Positions 24,237 to 33,175 of a stretch of 64,000 nt of DNA are shown here, in pieces. The stretch covers positions 17,396 to 81,395 of the forward strand of contig DASTWL010000047.1 in the NCBI GenBank assembly GCA_035765895.1, given 5' to 3'. Origin of the DNA: Verrucomicrobiia bacterium (GTDB taxonomy: Bacteria > Verrucomicrobiota > Verrucomicrobiia > Limisphaerales > DSYF01). A program made the position numbers and the translations under genes. Below the pieces are notes generated by a model. The model was not told the origin of the DNA and did not search any database. It was given only the letters and a program-made list of their open reading frames with translations. Each line of letters opens with the position of its first letter. Position 1 is the stretch's first letter.

Positions 24237-24872
24237 GTGAAAGGAAAACTCGCATTGCCCATCGCCTTGATGGTGGTGTTCGCGCTGACGCGCGTGCCGG
24301 GCATGTTGCCGCAGAATTTCAGCGCTGCCTACGCGCTGGTGTTCTGCGCAGGCGTGTATTTTTCCGGCCGCATGGCGTGGTGGCTGCCGCTGGGAACCAT
24401 GCTGGTCACGGACATCGGATTGAATCTGTATTACTGGCTGGCGCTGGGATGGAACGTGTGGACGCCGACCAACATTGCCTATCAAAGCTTCAACTACGTG
24501 GCCTATCTCGCGTTGATCTGGCTGGGGCGGCGGTTCAAGCCAACAGCGTCCTTCGTGTCACTTCTCGGCGGTGGGATTCTCGGGGCCATTCTGTTCTATT
24601 TTATCACGAACACGGCATCGTGGCTGTTCAACCCTTTCCACAACCCCGAATATACCAAGACGTTCGCAAGCTGGCTGCTTGCATTGACCAAAGGCATCGG
24701 CGGCTGGCCTTCTACTTGGGAATTTTTCCGCAATACGCTCCTGAGCGGCGGGCTGTTCACCGGCCTGTTTGTCGGCGCCATGAAGCTCAGCGAGGCCGCC
24801 GAGGAACGGGAGGAGGAAGCCGAGGAACCCGACGCCACGCCCGAGGCCGAACCGGAAGAATCACAAGCATAG
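24237..24872 (+). CDS. DUF6580-family membrane protein
   Basis: 211 residues from GTG 24237 (MKGKLALPIALMVVFALTRV). The family signatures are RVPGMLPQNFSAAYALVFCA, WWLPLGTMLVTDIGLNLYYW, AILFYFITNTASWLFNPF and EFFRNTLLSGGLFTGLFVGA, with five membrane helices. The C-terminal 30 residues are almost only Glu and Pro (EEREEEAEEPDATPEAEPEE), a cytosolic acidic tail that is longer than usual. It resembles small ECF-type S components, which suggests vitamin or metabolite uptake, but this is not proven. Confidence 0.8.
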   Translation: MKGKLALPIALMVVFALTRVPGMLPQNFSAAYALVFCAGVYFSGRMAWWLPLGTMLVTDIGLNLYYWLALGWNVWTPTNIAYQSFNYVAYLALIWLGRRFKPTASFVSLLGGGILGAILFYFITNTASWLFNPFHNPEYTKTFASWLLALTKGIGGWPSTWEFFRNTLLSGGLFTGLFVGAMKLSEAAEEREEEAEEPDATPEAEPEESQA

Positions 24873-24917
24873 GATGGCCTTGAATAGACCTCCGGTGCTG
24901 CACGTCAGCCTCCACCC

Positions 24918-25397
24918 ATGAGTGCCAGAACCAAAATTGGAGTGATTTCCGACACCCACGATTTTCTTGATCCGCGGGTGAAGGAGCTGTTCGCCGATGT
25001 GCAGCACATTTTGCACGCGGGCGACATCGGCACGGTGTGGATCACGTTCCAGCTCGAACAAATCGCCCCGGTCACGGCCGTGGTCGGCAACACGGACAGC
25101 GGCCTGGATTTCAAGGAAGTGGCCGTGGTGACGGTCGCGCAGCGGAAGTTTCTGCTCCAGCACATCGTGAACCCGGCAGCGCCGGACGACCAGTTGCGGC
25201 GGCAGCTCGCGAAGCACCGGCCCGACGCCGTCATCTTTGGCCACACGCACAAGACCTACAATGACGCGCAGTCCGGCACGCTGTTCTTCAATCCCGGCTA
25301 CGCGGGCCGGCCCCGGCTCAACCAGCCGCGCAGCGTGGCCATCTTTCACTGCGATGCCGCGGGCATCACGCCGGAATTCGTCCCCCTGCCCGACTGA
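24918..25397 (+). CDS. YfcE/MJ0936-type metallophosphoesterase
   Basis: 159 residues. The dimetal site is complete: GVISDTHD, LHAGDIG, VVGNTDS and FGHTHKTYND with the distal NPGYAGRPR. Such small enzymes hydrolyse phosphodiester bonds of cyclic nucleotides or model substrates. The start ATG 24918 is 46 bp after DUF6580. Its 3' end overlaps the convergent MFS gene by 52 bp. Confidence 0.9.
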   Translation: MSARTKIGVISDTHDFLDPRVKELFADVQHILHAGDIGTVWITFQLEQIAPVTAVVGNTDSGLDFKEVAVVTVAQRKFLLQHIVNPAAPDDQLRRQLAKHRPDAVIFGHTHKTYNDAQSGTLFFNPGYAGRPRLNQPRSVAIFHCDAAGITPEFVPLPD

Positions 25398-26614
25398 GCC
25401 GGCGCGCCGGCCTTCAGCTTCAACGCCAGCCAAAGCCAGAGCAGCGCCCCGACGCCCAACGCCACGGGCAGCACCAGCACGGCCTTTTGCAGGCTTTGCC
25501 ATTGGTCGGACAACCAGCCCACCATGAGCGGGGACGGCACGTCGCCAAACAGATGGATGAGGAAGATGGACAACGCCATGGCGCTGGCGCGGAGATTCAC
25601 CGGCACGGTTTCCAGAATCAACGTGTTCACCGGCCCGGTGCCGAGGAACAGCAGGAACATGGCCGCGGCCAGACAGGCCATGGACACCGTCTGGGACTGC
25701 GCGAGAAAGGCGCCGGCTGACACCGGCACGGCCACCAGCACGGACAAGCCCAGCACCCACGCGTAGGCGGCGCGATTGCGCTTGTGCCACGCCGTCGCGG
25801 CAAACCCGCCCACGAAGGTTCCCAGCAGGCCCGCCACCACCAGCACGAGACCGAAAAATTCCGCGGCCCGGGCTTCGGCCATCCCGTGGACGCGATTCAG
25901 AAAGGTCGGCCCCCACAGGGCAAACGCGCCCAGGGCAAACGTGTAGGCCACGTAGCCGCCGACCACGAGCAGGTAATCCGGCAGGCAGAAAAGCCGCAGC
26001 ACATCGGCCACGCGCGGTTTGCTGACGTGATCCACGCCATCGGCCGCGCCGCGGCCGGGTTCGGCAAAGGGCAGCAGGAGCAGCGCGAGCAGCAACCCGG
26101 GCGCGCCGGCCCAGATGAACGCGTGCCGCCAGCCCCAATGTTCGGAAATGAGCCCGCCGATGATGGTGCCCAGCGCCGCACCGACGGGAATCGCCACGTA
26201 GAAAATCGTCAACGCGTTGTTCCGCCGGGCGGACCCAAACGTGTCGGAAATGTAGCTGGGGCTGATCGTCGCGTAGCTGGCTTCGCCCACGCCAACGAGC
26301 ACGCGAAAGCCGATCATCATCGCAAACGTCGCCGCGAAGCCGGTGAGCAGCGTGCCCACGCTCCAGACGAAAATGCCCACCGCGATCAGCCATTTGCGCG
26401 AGGTCCGGTCGCCCAGGTAGCCGAACACGGGCGACGTGACGAAGTAGCCCAGCATGAACGCCGTGCCGAGCCAGCCGTTCTGGCTGTCCGTCAGGACCAG
26501 ATCGCGCTGCACGGACGGCAGCACGGCGGACAGGACGTAGCGGTCGAAATAGTTGAAGAGGTTCAGCCCGGTGAGGATGAACAACGTCCAGAACGGCGAC
26601 AGTTTGCGGCTCAT
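25346..26614 (-). CDS. MFS transporter, Spinster-like
   Basis: 422 residues with 12 membrane helices. The family markers are LNLFNYFDRYVLSAVLPSVQ, GYLGDRTSRKW (motif A), GVGEASYATISPSYISDTF and ALGTIIGGLISEHWGWRHAF. The GEASY motif with NYxDR in helix 1 points to the spinster/sphingolipid-transporter-like branch, common in Verrucomicrobiota and Planctomycetota with unknown substrates. The C-terminus is Ala/Gly/Ser-rich and overlaps the phosphoesterase gene. Confidence 0.87.
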   Translation of the reverse strand: MSRKLSPFWTLFILTGLNLFNYFDRYVLSAVLPSVQRDLVLTDSQNGWLGTAFMLGYFVTSPVFGYLGDRTSRKWLIAVGIFVWSVGTLLTGFAATFAMMIGFRVLVGVGEASYATISPSYISDTFGSARRNNALTIFYVAIPVGAALGTIIGGLISEHWGWRHAFIWAGAPGLLLALLLLPFAEPGRGAADGVDHVSKPRVADVLRLFCLPDYLLVVGGYVAYTFALGAFALWGPTFLNRVHGMAEARAAEFFGLVLVVAGLLGTFVGGFAATAWHKRNRAAYAWVLGLSVLVAVPVSAGAFLAQSQTVSMACLAAAMFLLFLGTGPVNTLILETVPVNLRASAMALSIFLIHLFGDVPSPLMVGWLSDQWQSLQKAVLVLPVALGVGALLWLWLALKLKAGAPAQSGRGTNSGVMPAASQ

Positions 26615-26705
26615 GTGAATCCGGCCCCGGCCGGCGATGGGCGGAGCTTAACCCAGCCCCCGCCGCCGGCCCGCATCGAAAAAACTTCCCGCCCGCGCCG
26701 GATTC

Positions 26706-27416
26706 TCAATCCGGCCGGGATTCGTCCCGCCCGCACTTTTGCTCGAAGCGGTCGATGTGCGTGCGCCTGCCCGTCACGGCGAGCAGGTCATTGAACTGGA
26801 GCACGAAATCCGGTTCGGGCTCGAAATTCTCCATCGCGTCGTCCTCCGCCGCGGCCTCCCCCGCGGGCCGGTCGCGGCTGATGAGCACGACGGTGACGCG
26901 ATACTTCCCCGGCAACTGGGCATCGCTCAATTTCACGCGGTCCAGGACGCGGCCGGCGCGGATGTAGGCGAGCTGATATTCGCCGCTGATGGGCCGGCGC
27001 TCGGACACCGAACCGGCCCGCAGGGTTTCGGCCAGTTGATAAGCCATGTCGCGGCTGGGCAGCACCACCAGGTCGGCGCCCACCTTCTCGAGCACCTGCG
27101 CGTGTTTGATGTCCACCGCGCGGGCCACGACCTTTTTCGCCTTCAGCTCCTTCAACGTCAGGGTGGCCAGAATGCTCGCCTGCATGTTTTCGCCAATCGA
27201 AACCACGACCGCGTCAGCCTCCGGCGCACCGGCGGCCCGGAGCGCCTCCTCGTCATCGGCGTCCAGTTCCACGGCGTGAAAGCCGTCCTCGGACAGGTCC
27301 TCCACGCGTTTCGGACTGGAGTCGGCGATGACCACTTCGCAGCCGAATTCGCACAGGCGGGAGGCGAGGTGGGTGCCAAAGCGGCCGCCGCCCAGAATGA
27401 AAATGCGCAAGCTCAT
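26706..27416 (-). CDS. trkA: TrkA/KtrA potassium channel regulatory subunit
   Basis: 236 residues. It has an N-terminal RCK (TrkA-N) domain with nucleotide-binding GGGRFG and acidic strand end VVIADSSPKRV, then MAYQLAETLRAGSV joining to a TrkA-C domain (LPGKYRVTVVLISRD). The Ser-Pro-Asp C-terminus is natural in this clade. It binds NAD(H)/ATP and gates the channel subunit, whose gene ends 3 bp upstream. One polycistronic unit with trkH. Confidence 0.92.
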   Translation of the reverse strand: MSLRIFILGGGRFGTHLASRLCEFGCEVVIADSSPKRVEDLSEDGFHAVELDADDEEALRAAGAPEADAVVVSIGENMQASILATLTLKELKAKKVVARAVDIKHAQVLEKVGADLVVLPSRDMAYQLAETLRAGSVSERRPISGEYQLAYIRAGRVLDRVKLSDAQLPGKYRVTVVLISRDRPAGEAAAEDDAMENFEPEPDFVLQFNDLLAVTGRRTHIDRFEQKCGRDESRPD

Positions 27417-27419
27417 GAT

Positions 27420-28919
27420 TCAACCCAGTGAAATGCTTTCCTCGGGATACCGGACATGCCACGGCACCAGCGGCCGGCACAGGTGCATGGCCAGCATCAG
27501 CGGCCCAACGCGCCCGAGGAACATGAGCGCGATGATAATCGCCTTGCCCGGACTGGTCAAAAGCGGCGTCACATCCGCGCTCAACCCCACGGTGCCGAAG
27601 GCGGACACCGCTTCGAACACCACCCCCAGCCAGCCGTGCCGCGCGTGCACCGCAAGACTGCCGCCTTCGGTGATCATCAACAGGATCACCGCCAGCAACA
27701 GGCTCGCCGTGGCCAGCAGCAGAATCATCACGGCTGCGCTGGTCTGGCTGCCCGGCACACGGCGGCCAAACAGATTCACCTCGCTGCGGCGGCGCAGGGC
27801 CGCCCAGGCCGCCAGCACCAGCACCGCCGTGGTGCTGGTCTTGATGCCGCCCGCCATCGAACCGGGCGCCCCGCCGATGAACATGAGCACAATGCTGATT
27901 TGCAGCGTCGCCGGATGCATCTGCGCCAGATCCACGACGCTGAAGCCCGCCGTGCGGGTCATGGTCGAATGAAAAAACGCCCACGACAGGCGTTCACCGA
28001 ACGAATGCGCCGCCGCCAGGGTGCGGTTCCATTCCAGCGCCAGCGTCAGCAACGTCCCGCCCGCGAGCAGCAGGACCGTGAGCACCACGGATAGCCGGGT
28101 CTGCACGCTCAGGCTGCCGCGTTTGCGCGAATCGCGCCGCCACCAGCGGTAGTAACGGAGATTGACCAAGGTCAGCAGCCCGATGCCGCCCGTGATAACC
28201 AGCGCGTCCACGACGCCGAGCAGGGCCGGCACATTTTTCCAGCGCGCCAGCCCTTCGGGAAAAATCGAAATCCCCGCGTTGCAAAAGGCGCTGACCGAAT
28301 GGAACACCGCCTGCCAGAGCGCGATGCCCACCGGCTGCTCCGGCCATTGCTGGGAAATCAAGCTGAACAACGCCACCGCACCGGCCAGTTCCGTGACCAG
28401 CACGACGACGCAAGCGTAGGCAAAAATGTCGCCGGGCCGGACCGAACGCAATTGTCCGAACGCACCGGCAATGGATTGCTCGTGCGCGAGCGACAGCCGG
28501 TTCCCGGTCAGCACCAGAAAAAACGTGCCCGCCGTCATGATGCCGATGCCGCCGGCCTGGATCAGCACCAGCAGCACCGCCTGGCCGAAGCCGTTGAAAA
28601 CCTCCGCCACGTTCACCGGACTCAAGCCGGTGACGCAGGTGGCGGACGTGGACAGGAACAGCGCATCGAGCGAGGAAATGCTCCGCCCCGGGTTGTGCGC
28701 CAGGGGCAGCCGCAGGAACAGCGCGCCAACCAGAATCAGGGCCCCAAACGCATACGGAATCGGGCGGAGCGGCGCCTCGTGGCCGCGCAGGGTTGACTTG
28801 TAGCCGGTGCGGCCCCCGAACCGCGCCATGAAGCGCTGCCAGACCCGGGGCGTGGCCCCGCCACGCCGGCCCGGCACGCCGCGGGATTCATCTGACTTCT
28901 CTCGGCCCCACCAATGCAT
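27420..28919 (-). CDS. trkH: TrkH/KtrB potassium uptake channel subunit
   Basis: 499 residues. The four pore loops with selectivity glycines are all seen: TCVTGLS, CNAGIS, TRTAGFS and GTVGLS. Charged residues Lys/Arg are present in the fourth M2 region (FLGRVGPLML). This is the Na+/K+-coupled K+ uptake channel, assembled as a dimer on the RCK ring encoded next. The N-terminal 45 residues are basic and cytosolic. The start ATG 28919 could be replaced by ATG 28829 (MARFGGRTG). Confidence 0.93.
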   Translation of the reverse strand: MHWWGREKSDESRGVPGRRGGATPRVWQRFMARFGGRTGYKSTLRGHEAPLRPIPYAFGALILVGALFLRLPLAHNPGRSISSLDALFLSTSATCVTGLSPVNVAEVFNGFGQAVLLVLIQAGGIGIMTAGTFFLVLTGNRLSLAHEQSIAGAFGQLRSVRPGDIFAYACVVVLVTELAGAVALFSLISQQWPEQPVGIALWQAVFHSVSAFCNAGISIFPEGLARWKNVPALLGVVDALVITGGIGLLTLVNLRYYRWWRRDSRKRGSLSVQTRLSVVLTVLLLAGGTLLTLALEWNRTLAAAHSFGERLSWAFFHSTMTRTAGFSVVDLAQMHPATLQISIVLMFIGGAPGSMAGGIKTSTTAVLVLAAWAALRRRSEVNLFGRRVPGSQTSAAVMILLLATASLLLAVILLMITEGGSLAVHARHGWLGVVFEAVSAFGTVGLSADVTPLLTSPGKAIIIALMFLGRVGPLMLAMHLCRPLVPWHVRYPEESISLG

Positions 28920-28988
28920 GTTCGGCCGCCAAGCTGCCGGGCCGGTTTCCCGTTGGCGAGCGTATTTGCCGCCGCCCGCGGCGGGCGC

Positions 28989-29573
28989 TCATTGCCGCAC
29001 CAGCTTGAGGGTTTCCGCAAACGCGTTGGTGTCATCGCGATATTGGAGAATGAAGCGTTGCAGTTCGGCCGTGTCCGCCGTGAGCACGAGCTTGCCGCTG
29101 TCCGGCTGCTGCGCATCGCGATCCACCCACACGTGGCGGATGGCAGCGGGATTCGTTTTCACCAGTTCCTGCAACCAGCCGTAGCTCAGGAGCGACAATT
29201 CCAACGCCGTGCCATCGAGCCGCGAGACCGCCAGCAAATAATGCGGCGGAATGAAATCATCCTCGCGCTTCGTGGGCAGCGCATCGAGATAACGGCGCCC
29301 GGGCAACGCAAACAGGTGGGCGGTGAACCCGGTCTTTTCGGCCGTATCACGCACCGTGAGCAGGTAGGACTGGTCCGGGCCCGCGGCGAACTGCCAGTTC
29401 TTCTCCGCCGCATTCGTTTCGCCGGCTTCGGCCCACGTGCCGATCAACGCCGGATCGGAAACCACGTCCTTGGCAGTGTAATAGGGATAAACGGAAGTGA
29501 CCACGCAGCCAACCAGCGCTACGAGGCTGGTCGCGAGCAGGCCGTAAGCGATTGTTTTAAGGTTTGGTTTCAT
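28989..29573 (-). CDS. Hypothetical lipoprotein
   Basis: 194 residues with signal peptide and lipobox (LVALVGC at residues 17-23, the Cys to be lipidated). The mature part is soluble, YPYYTAKDVVSDPALIGTWA, and ends DTNAFAETLKLVRQ. No domain is recognised, but the fragment GTWAEAGETNAAEKNW recalls verrucomicrobial outer-membrane lipoproteins of unknown role. The gene is 69 bp beyond the trkH start, on the same strand. Confidence 0.75.
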   Translation of the reverse strand: MKPNLKTIAYGLLATSLVALVGCVVTSVYPYYTAKDVVSDPALIGTWAEAGETNAAEKNWQFAAGPDQSYLLTVRDTAEKTGFTAHLFALPGRRYLDALPTKREDDFIPPHYLLAVSRLDGTALELSLLSYGWLQELVKTNPAAIRHVWVDRDAQQPDSGKLVLTADTAELQRFILQYRDDTNAFAETLKLVRQ

Positions 29574-29790
29574 GGGAATCGGATGGGTTGATGATTCAAT
29601 GTGCGCCCTTTCGGCTCGGTGGCAACCGGCCGCATCCGCGGCGAAGGGGTTTGACCGATGGACGTTAGCGGCCGGCCAGCGTGGCGCGAAATCGATAAAA
29701 TGAAGGCCGCTTCGAGAAAAGCGATGGCGTGCCCGCGTGATTGACTTCCCGGCGCTGCGGCATAGGATGAACGCCGCTGGAATTCGGGCT

Positions 29791-29865
29791 GGCGCGCTCG
29801 TCTATCGGCTAGGACACGGCCCTCTCAAGGCTGAAAGACGGGTTCGATTCCCGTGCGCGCTACCA
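29791..29865 (+). tRNA. tRNA-Glu (CTC)
   Basis: 75 nt. Acceptor arms are GGCGCGC and GCGCGCT (one G-U at the first pair). The anticodon arm is CGGCC-CTCTCAA-GGCTG with anticodon CTC. The T arm is ACGGG-TTCGATT-CCCGT, and 3' ACCA is encoded, ending CCA at 29863-29865. The D loop contains GGCTAGGAC. It is followed 20 bp later by the RelE-like gene. Confidence 0.95.
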
Positions 29866-29884
29866 ATCCGGCTCAATCCCCGAC

Positions 29885-30253
29885 ATGACCGCGTTTCAAA
29901 TCATTTTCACTCCGACGGCGGCGGCGGAACTCGCGCGGATGCCCAAGGATCTGCAACTGCAAATCCTCGGCGAATTCCGCGGCGTGCCGCATCAGGTCAT
30001 GGCCACCGACCTGGAGGATTTCGGCAAGCTGGAACGGGACGGCCGCGTGTTGCACCGTCTGCGCATCGGCGACTACCGGATTTACTTCGAGAAACACGAC
30101 CTCGGCGTGCTCGTGCACCGCATCCTGAGCCGGCACACGCTGAAGGATTTTTACTTCCGCCACGGCTTGAAGGTGCCGGAAGACGAAGCCCTGCAAAGCA
30201 ACCCCCGCTTCTGGGAGCTCATCGAAAGCGCCCGCACGGCCAGCAAGGGGTGA
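29885..30253 (+). CDS. RelE/ParE-superfamily toxin-like protein
   Basis: 122 residues. The RelE fold is recognisable from FQIIFTPTAAAELARMPKDL, VLHRLRIGDYRIYFEKHD and VLVHRILSRHTLKDFYFR. RelE toxins cleave mRNA on the ribosome using basic residues in these segments. No antitoxin gene exists upstream (tRNA-Glu ends 20 bp before) or downstream (convergent HNH gene), so it may be a stand-alone translational regulator or an orphaned toxin. Confidence 0.72.
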   Translation: MTAFQIIFTPTAAAELARMPKDLQLQILGEFRGVPHQVMATDLEDFGKLERDGRVLHRLRIGDYRIYFEKHDLGVLVHRILSRHTLKDFYFRHGLKVPEDEALQSNPRFWELIESARTASKG

Positions 30254-30307
30254 GGGCCCGATTGAGTGGGGCTATTTCGGCCCGCTTTGGCAAAACAAGT
30301 CAGTTCC

Positions 30308-30931
30308 CTACCCCGCCTCTTCGCCGAGTTCCACGTTCCAGTAGGCGAGATCCACGAAGTGCTTCCAGCTTTCGTGCTGTTGGAAGTGCAGATTGATCTG
30401 CACGAACGGACGCCACTTGGGCTTCTTCGGCTTGCGGACGAGGTGCATGCCGGCCTCAATCGGCGTCCGGTTGCTCTTGCGCGTGTTGCAGCGGATGCAC
30501 GAGCAGACGATGTTTTCCCACGTCGTCGGCCCGCCGCGGTCGCGCGGGATGACATGGTCGAGATTCAAATCCTTCCGGTCGAACACATGGCCGCAATACT
30601 GGCAGGTGTTCTTGTCGCGCTCGAAGATGTTGTGCCGGGTGAATTTCACCTCCTTCTTCGGCATGTGGTCGAACATGGCGAGCAGGATCACCCGCGGCAC
30701 GCGGATGCGGAACGAAATGGTGTGGATGCTTTCCGGATGCGGTTCGGCCTGCGACAGGCTGTGCCATTCGCGGAAATCGAACGTCTGGAAGCTGCCGTCC
30801 GGCCGGCTGAGCACGACCTCGGCGTGCCCTTGAAACAACAGCGTGAGCGCGCGGCGGACAGAGCAGACGTTGACCGCCTGCCACAGCCGGTTGAGAACCA
30901 GCACCTGCGAATTGAGGAACGAAGTGCTCAT
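30308..30931 (-). CDS. HNH endonuclease family protein
   Basis: 207 residues. The N-terminal part (SQVLVLNRLWQAVNVCSVRR, ALTLLFQGHAEVV) is the typical head of the free-standing HNH group seen across Verrucomicrobiota and Cyanobacteria. The nuclease core is CQYCGHVFDRKDLNLDHVIP, with zinc-binding Cys pairs CxxC and CSCIRC and the catalytic DHVIPRDRGG. Not obviously linked to a mobile element; usually a chromosomal gene of unknown cellular role. Confidence 0.93.
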   Translation of the reverse strand: MSTSFLNSQVLVLNRLWQAVNVCSVRRALTLLFQGHAEVVLSRPDGSFQTFDFREWHSLSQAEPHPESIHTISFRIRVPRVILLAMFDHMPKKEVKFTRHNIFERDKNTCQYCGHVFDRKDLNLDHVIPRDRGGPTTWENIVCSCIRCNTRKSNRTPIEAGMHLVRKPKKPKWRPFVQINLHFQQHESWKHFVDLAYWNVELGEEAG

Positions 30932-31109
30932 GGCCTTCGATGGGCGGACGCTAGCATGGCGACGCCGGGAGTGTCAACGGGCGCGGGGCGTGGTTGCGCA
31001 GGCGGCAACCGCGCTTGACGCCACGGGCGGAACGACTTGGCCGGGCACGCCGCCGAATGGCCGGCCCGTCCGCTTGTGTCCCCTCGCCGCTCCACGTATC
31101 TTCGCGCCC

Positions 31110-31799
31110 ATGACCAATGGCAATGGCGACAACCACTTCATCAAGGAGGATCCGTGGCGCATCTTCCGCATCATGGCGGAGTTTGTGGAATCCTTTGAAA
31201 CCATGTCGCGGGTGGGCCCGGCCGTGACGGTGTTCGGCTCGGCGCGGATGAAGCCGGCCGACCCGTGCTACCAGTTGACGGTCGAACTCGGCAAGCAGCT
31301 CGCCAAACACAAGATCGCGGTCATCACGGGCGGCGGACCGGGGCTGATGGAGGCGGCCAACAAGGGCGCGGCCCAGGCAAAGGGAAAATCGGTCGGCCTG
31401 AACATCGAACTGCCGCACGAACAAAAGGGTAATCGCTACGCAAACCTCCCGCTGCACTTCCACTACTTTTTCGCCCGCAAGGTCTGCTTCGCCAAATACA
31501 GCATGGGATTCATCTTCATGCCGGGCGGCTTTGGCACCCTGGATGAATTCGCCGAAATCCTGACGCTGGTGCAGACGGGACGCATCCCCCGCTTTCCGCT
31601 GATTCTCTTCGGCAAACAATTCTGGTCCGGCCTCATCGCGTGGATGCAGGCGCAGATGCAGCAGCGCCGCAAACTCATCGGGCCGCGCGACCTCGAACTC
31701 TTCAACGTGGTGGACCGGCCGGAGGAGGCCGTCGAGCTCATCCTCGACTATGAACGCCGCGTCGGTCCGCCCGAGACCGTGCCCACGGCATTCCAGTGA
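31110..31799 (+). CDS. LOG-family (TIGR00730) protein
   Basis: 229 residues from ATG 31110. The lysine-decarboxylase-like fold shows GSARMKPADPCYQLTVELG, VITGGGPGLMEAANKGAAQA and the signature MPGGFGTLDEFAEILTLVQT (PGGxGTxxE). LOG enzymes hydrolyse cytokinin riboside 5'-monophosphate or related nucleotides to free base. The long form with N-terminal extension (EDPWRIFRIMAEFVESFETM) is common in environmental bacteria. Confidence 0.9.
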   Translation: MTNGNGDNHFIKEDPWRIFRIMAEFVESFETMSRVGPAVTVFGSARMKPADPCYQLTVELGKQLAKHKIAVITGGGPGLMEAANKGAAQAKGKSVGLNIELPHEQKGNRYANLPLHFHYFFARKVCFAKYSMGFIFMPGGFGTLDEFAEILTLVQTGRIPRFPLILFGKQFWSGLIAWMQAQMQQRRKLIGPRDLELFNVVDRPEEAVELILDYERRVGPPETVPTAFQ

Positions 31800-31863
31800 C
31801 GGCCGGCGCCAGTTCAATCCAAACAAAGGCGCCAAGGGCGGAACCGCGTCCGCCAGAAAACCG

Positions 31864-33129
31864 ATGTATTCACTGACCACTCTCCCGAACGGCCTGCGCG
31901 TTGCGACCGCCGAAATGCCCCACATGGCCAGCGTCAGTGTGGGCCTCTGGGTCGGCGTGGGTTCGCGTTACGAGCCGGCGCCGCTCAACGGCGTCAGCCA
32001 TTTCATCGAACACATGCTGTTCAAGGGAACGCACCGCCGGTCCGCCCGCGAGATTTCCGAGGAGGTTGAAGGCATCGGCGGTTATTTGAACGCCTTCACC
32101 AGCGAGGAAATCACCTGCTTCCACGCCCGCGTGCATCACCACCACTTTGCGGACGTGCTGGACGTCCTGATGGACATGCTGCACCACTCGTGCTTCGCGC
32201 CCGCGGACATCGTCAAGGAGCGCGACGTCATCAAGGAGGAGATCGCCATGTATCGCGACCAGCCGGCGCAGCAGGTGCAGGAACTCCTCAACGCCATCGT
32301 CTGGCCCAACCATCCGCTGGGCCGCTCCATCACGGGCACCAACCGCTCGCTCGACCGCCTGCGCCGGCTGCAATTGACCGGCTTCCTGGGACGGAATTAC
32401 GTCGCCGGCAACACGGTGGTGGTGGCCGCCGGCAACATCCGGCATGCCGCCGTGGTGCGGGCCGCAAGCCGTTATGCCCGGCATTTTCGCACCGGCGCCC
32501 CGCCCGTTTGTCCGCCCGCTGAGGCGCGCCAGCGCGGACCGCGCCTCAAATTGTTCGCCAAACCCATCGAACAGGCGCAGCTCGCCCTCGGCCTGCGCAC
32601 GTGCTCGCGTCATGATGATCGGCGTTTTGCCCTGCGCGTCTTCAACGCCATCCTTGGCGAGAACATGAGTTCACGGCTGTTCCAGCGCATTCGTGAAGAC
32701 CTGGGACTGGCCTACACCATTTACAGCACGCCGAGCTTCTATGCGGACACGGGCGACCTCGTCATCTCGGCCGGGCTGGACACGGACAACCTGCCCCGCA
32801 CCCTGCGGCTGATCCGGCAGGAGCTGGAGCGTTGCGCCGCCGCCGCGCCCGGCCGCGCCGAATTGCAGCGTGCCCGCGACTTTGTCATCGGCCAGTTCGA
32901 CCTGACCCTGGAAAGCACGGAAAACCAGATGAACTTCGTCGGCGAACAAGTCCTCGGTTACGGCCGTCTCACCGCACCGGAACTGACCAAACGCCGGCTC
33001 GCGGCGGTGACCGCCACGCAAATCCGGCTGGTGGCGCAGACGTATTTTCAGCCGGACGGGCTCAGCCTCGCCGTCGTCAGCCCGCTGCGGGACGACGCGC
33101 AGCTGCGCGCTGAACTGCGGTGGTCGTGA
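31864..33129 (+). CDS. M16-family zinc peptidase (processing-peptidase type)
   Basis: 421 residues from ATG 31864. The inverted zinc motif is HFIEHMLFKGT (HxxEH) followed by the distal Glu in the region INAFTSEEITCFHARV. The second half retains the RIREDLGLAYTIYSTPSFYA loop that binds substrate. There is no signal peptide, so it is cytoplasmic, in the class of pitrilysin-like enzymes that degrade short peptides (YmxG-type). Directly downstream the compact MgtE gene starts 46 bp later. Confidence 0.9.
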   Translation: MYSLTTLPNGLRVATAEMPHMASVSVGLWVGVGSRYEPAPLNGVSHFIEHMLFKGTHRRSAREISEEVEGIGGYLNAFTSEEITCFHARVHHHHFADVLDVLMDMLHHSCFAPADIVKERDVIKEEIAMYRDQPAQQVQELLNAIVWPNHPLGRSITGTNRSLDRLRRLQLTGFLGRNYVAGNTVVVAAGNIRHAAVVRAASRYARHFRTGAPPVCPPAEARQRGPRLKLFAKPIEQAQLALGLRTCSRHDDRRFALRVFNAILGENMSSRLFQRIREDLGLAYTIYSTPSFYADTGDLVISAGLDTDNLPRTLRLIRQELERCAAAAPGRAELQRARDFVIGQFDLTLESTENQMNFVGEQVLGYGRLTAPELTKRRLAAVTATQIRLVAQTYFQPDGLSLAVVSPLRDDAQLRAELRWS

Positions 33130-33175
33130 AGCGGGTGTTTGCCGTGGGCGGTGAACTGGGCTATCACTTGCCGGC

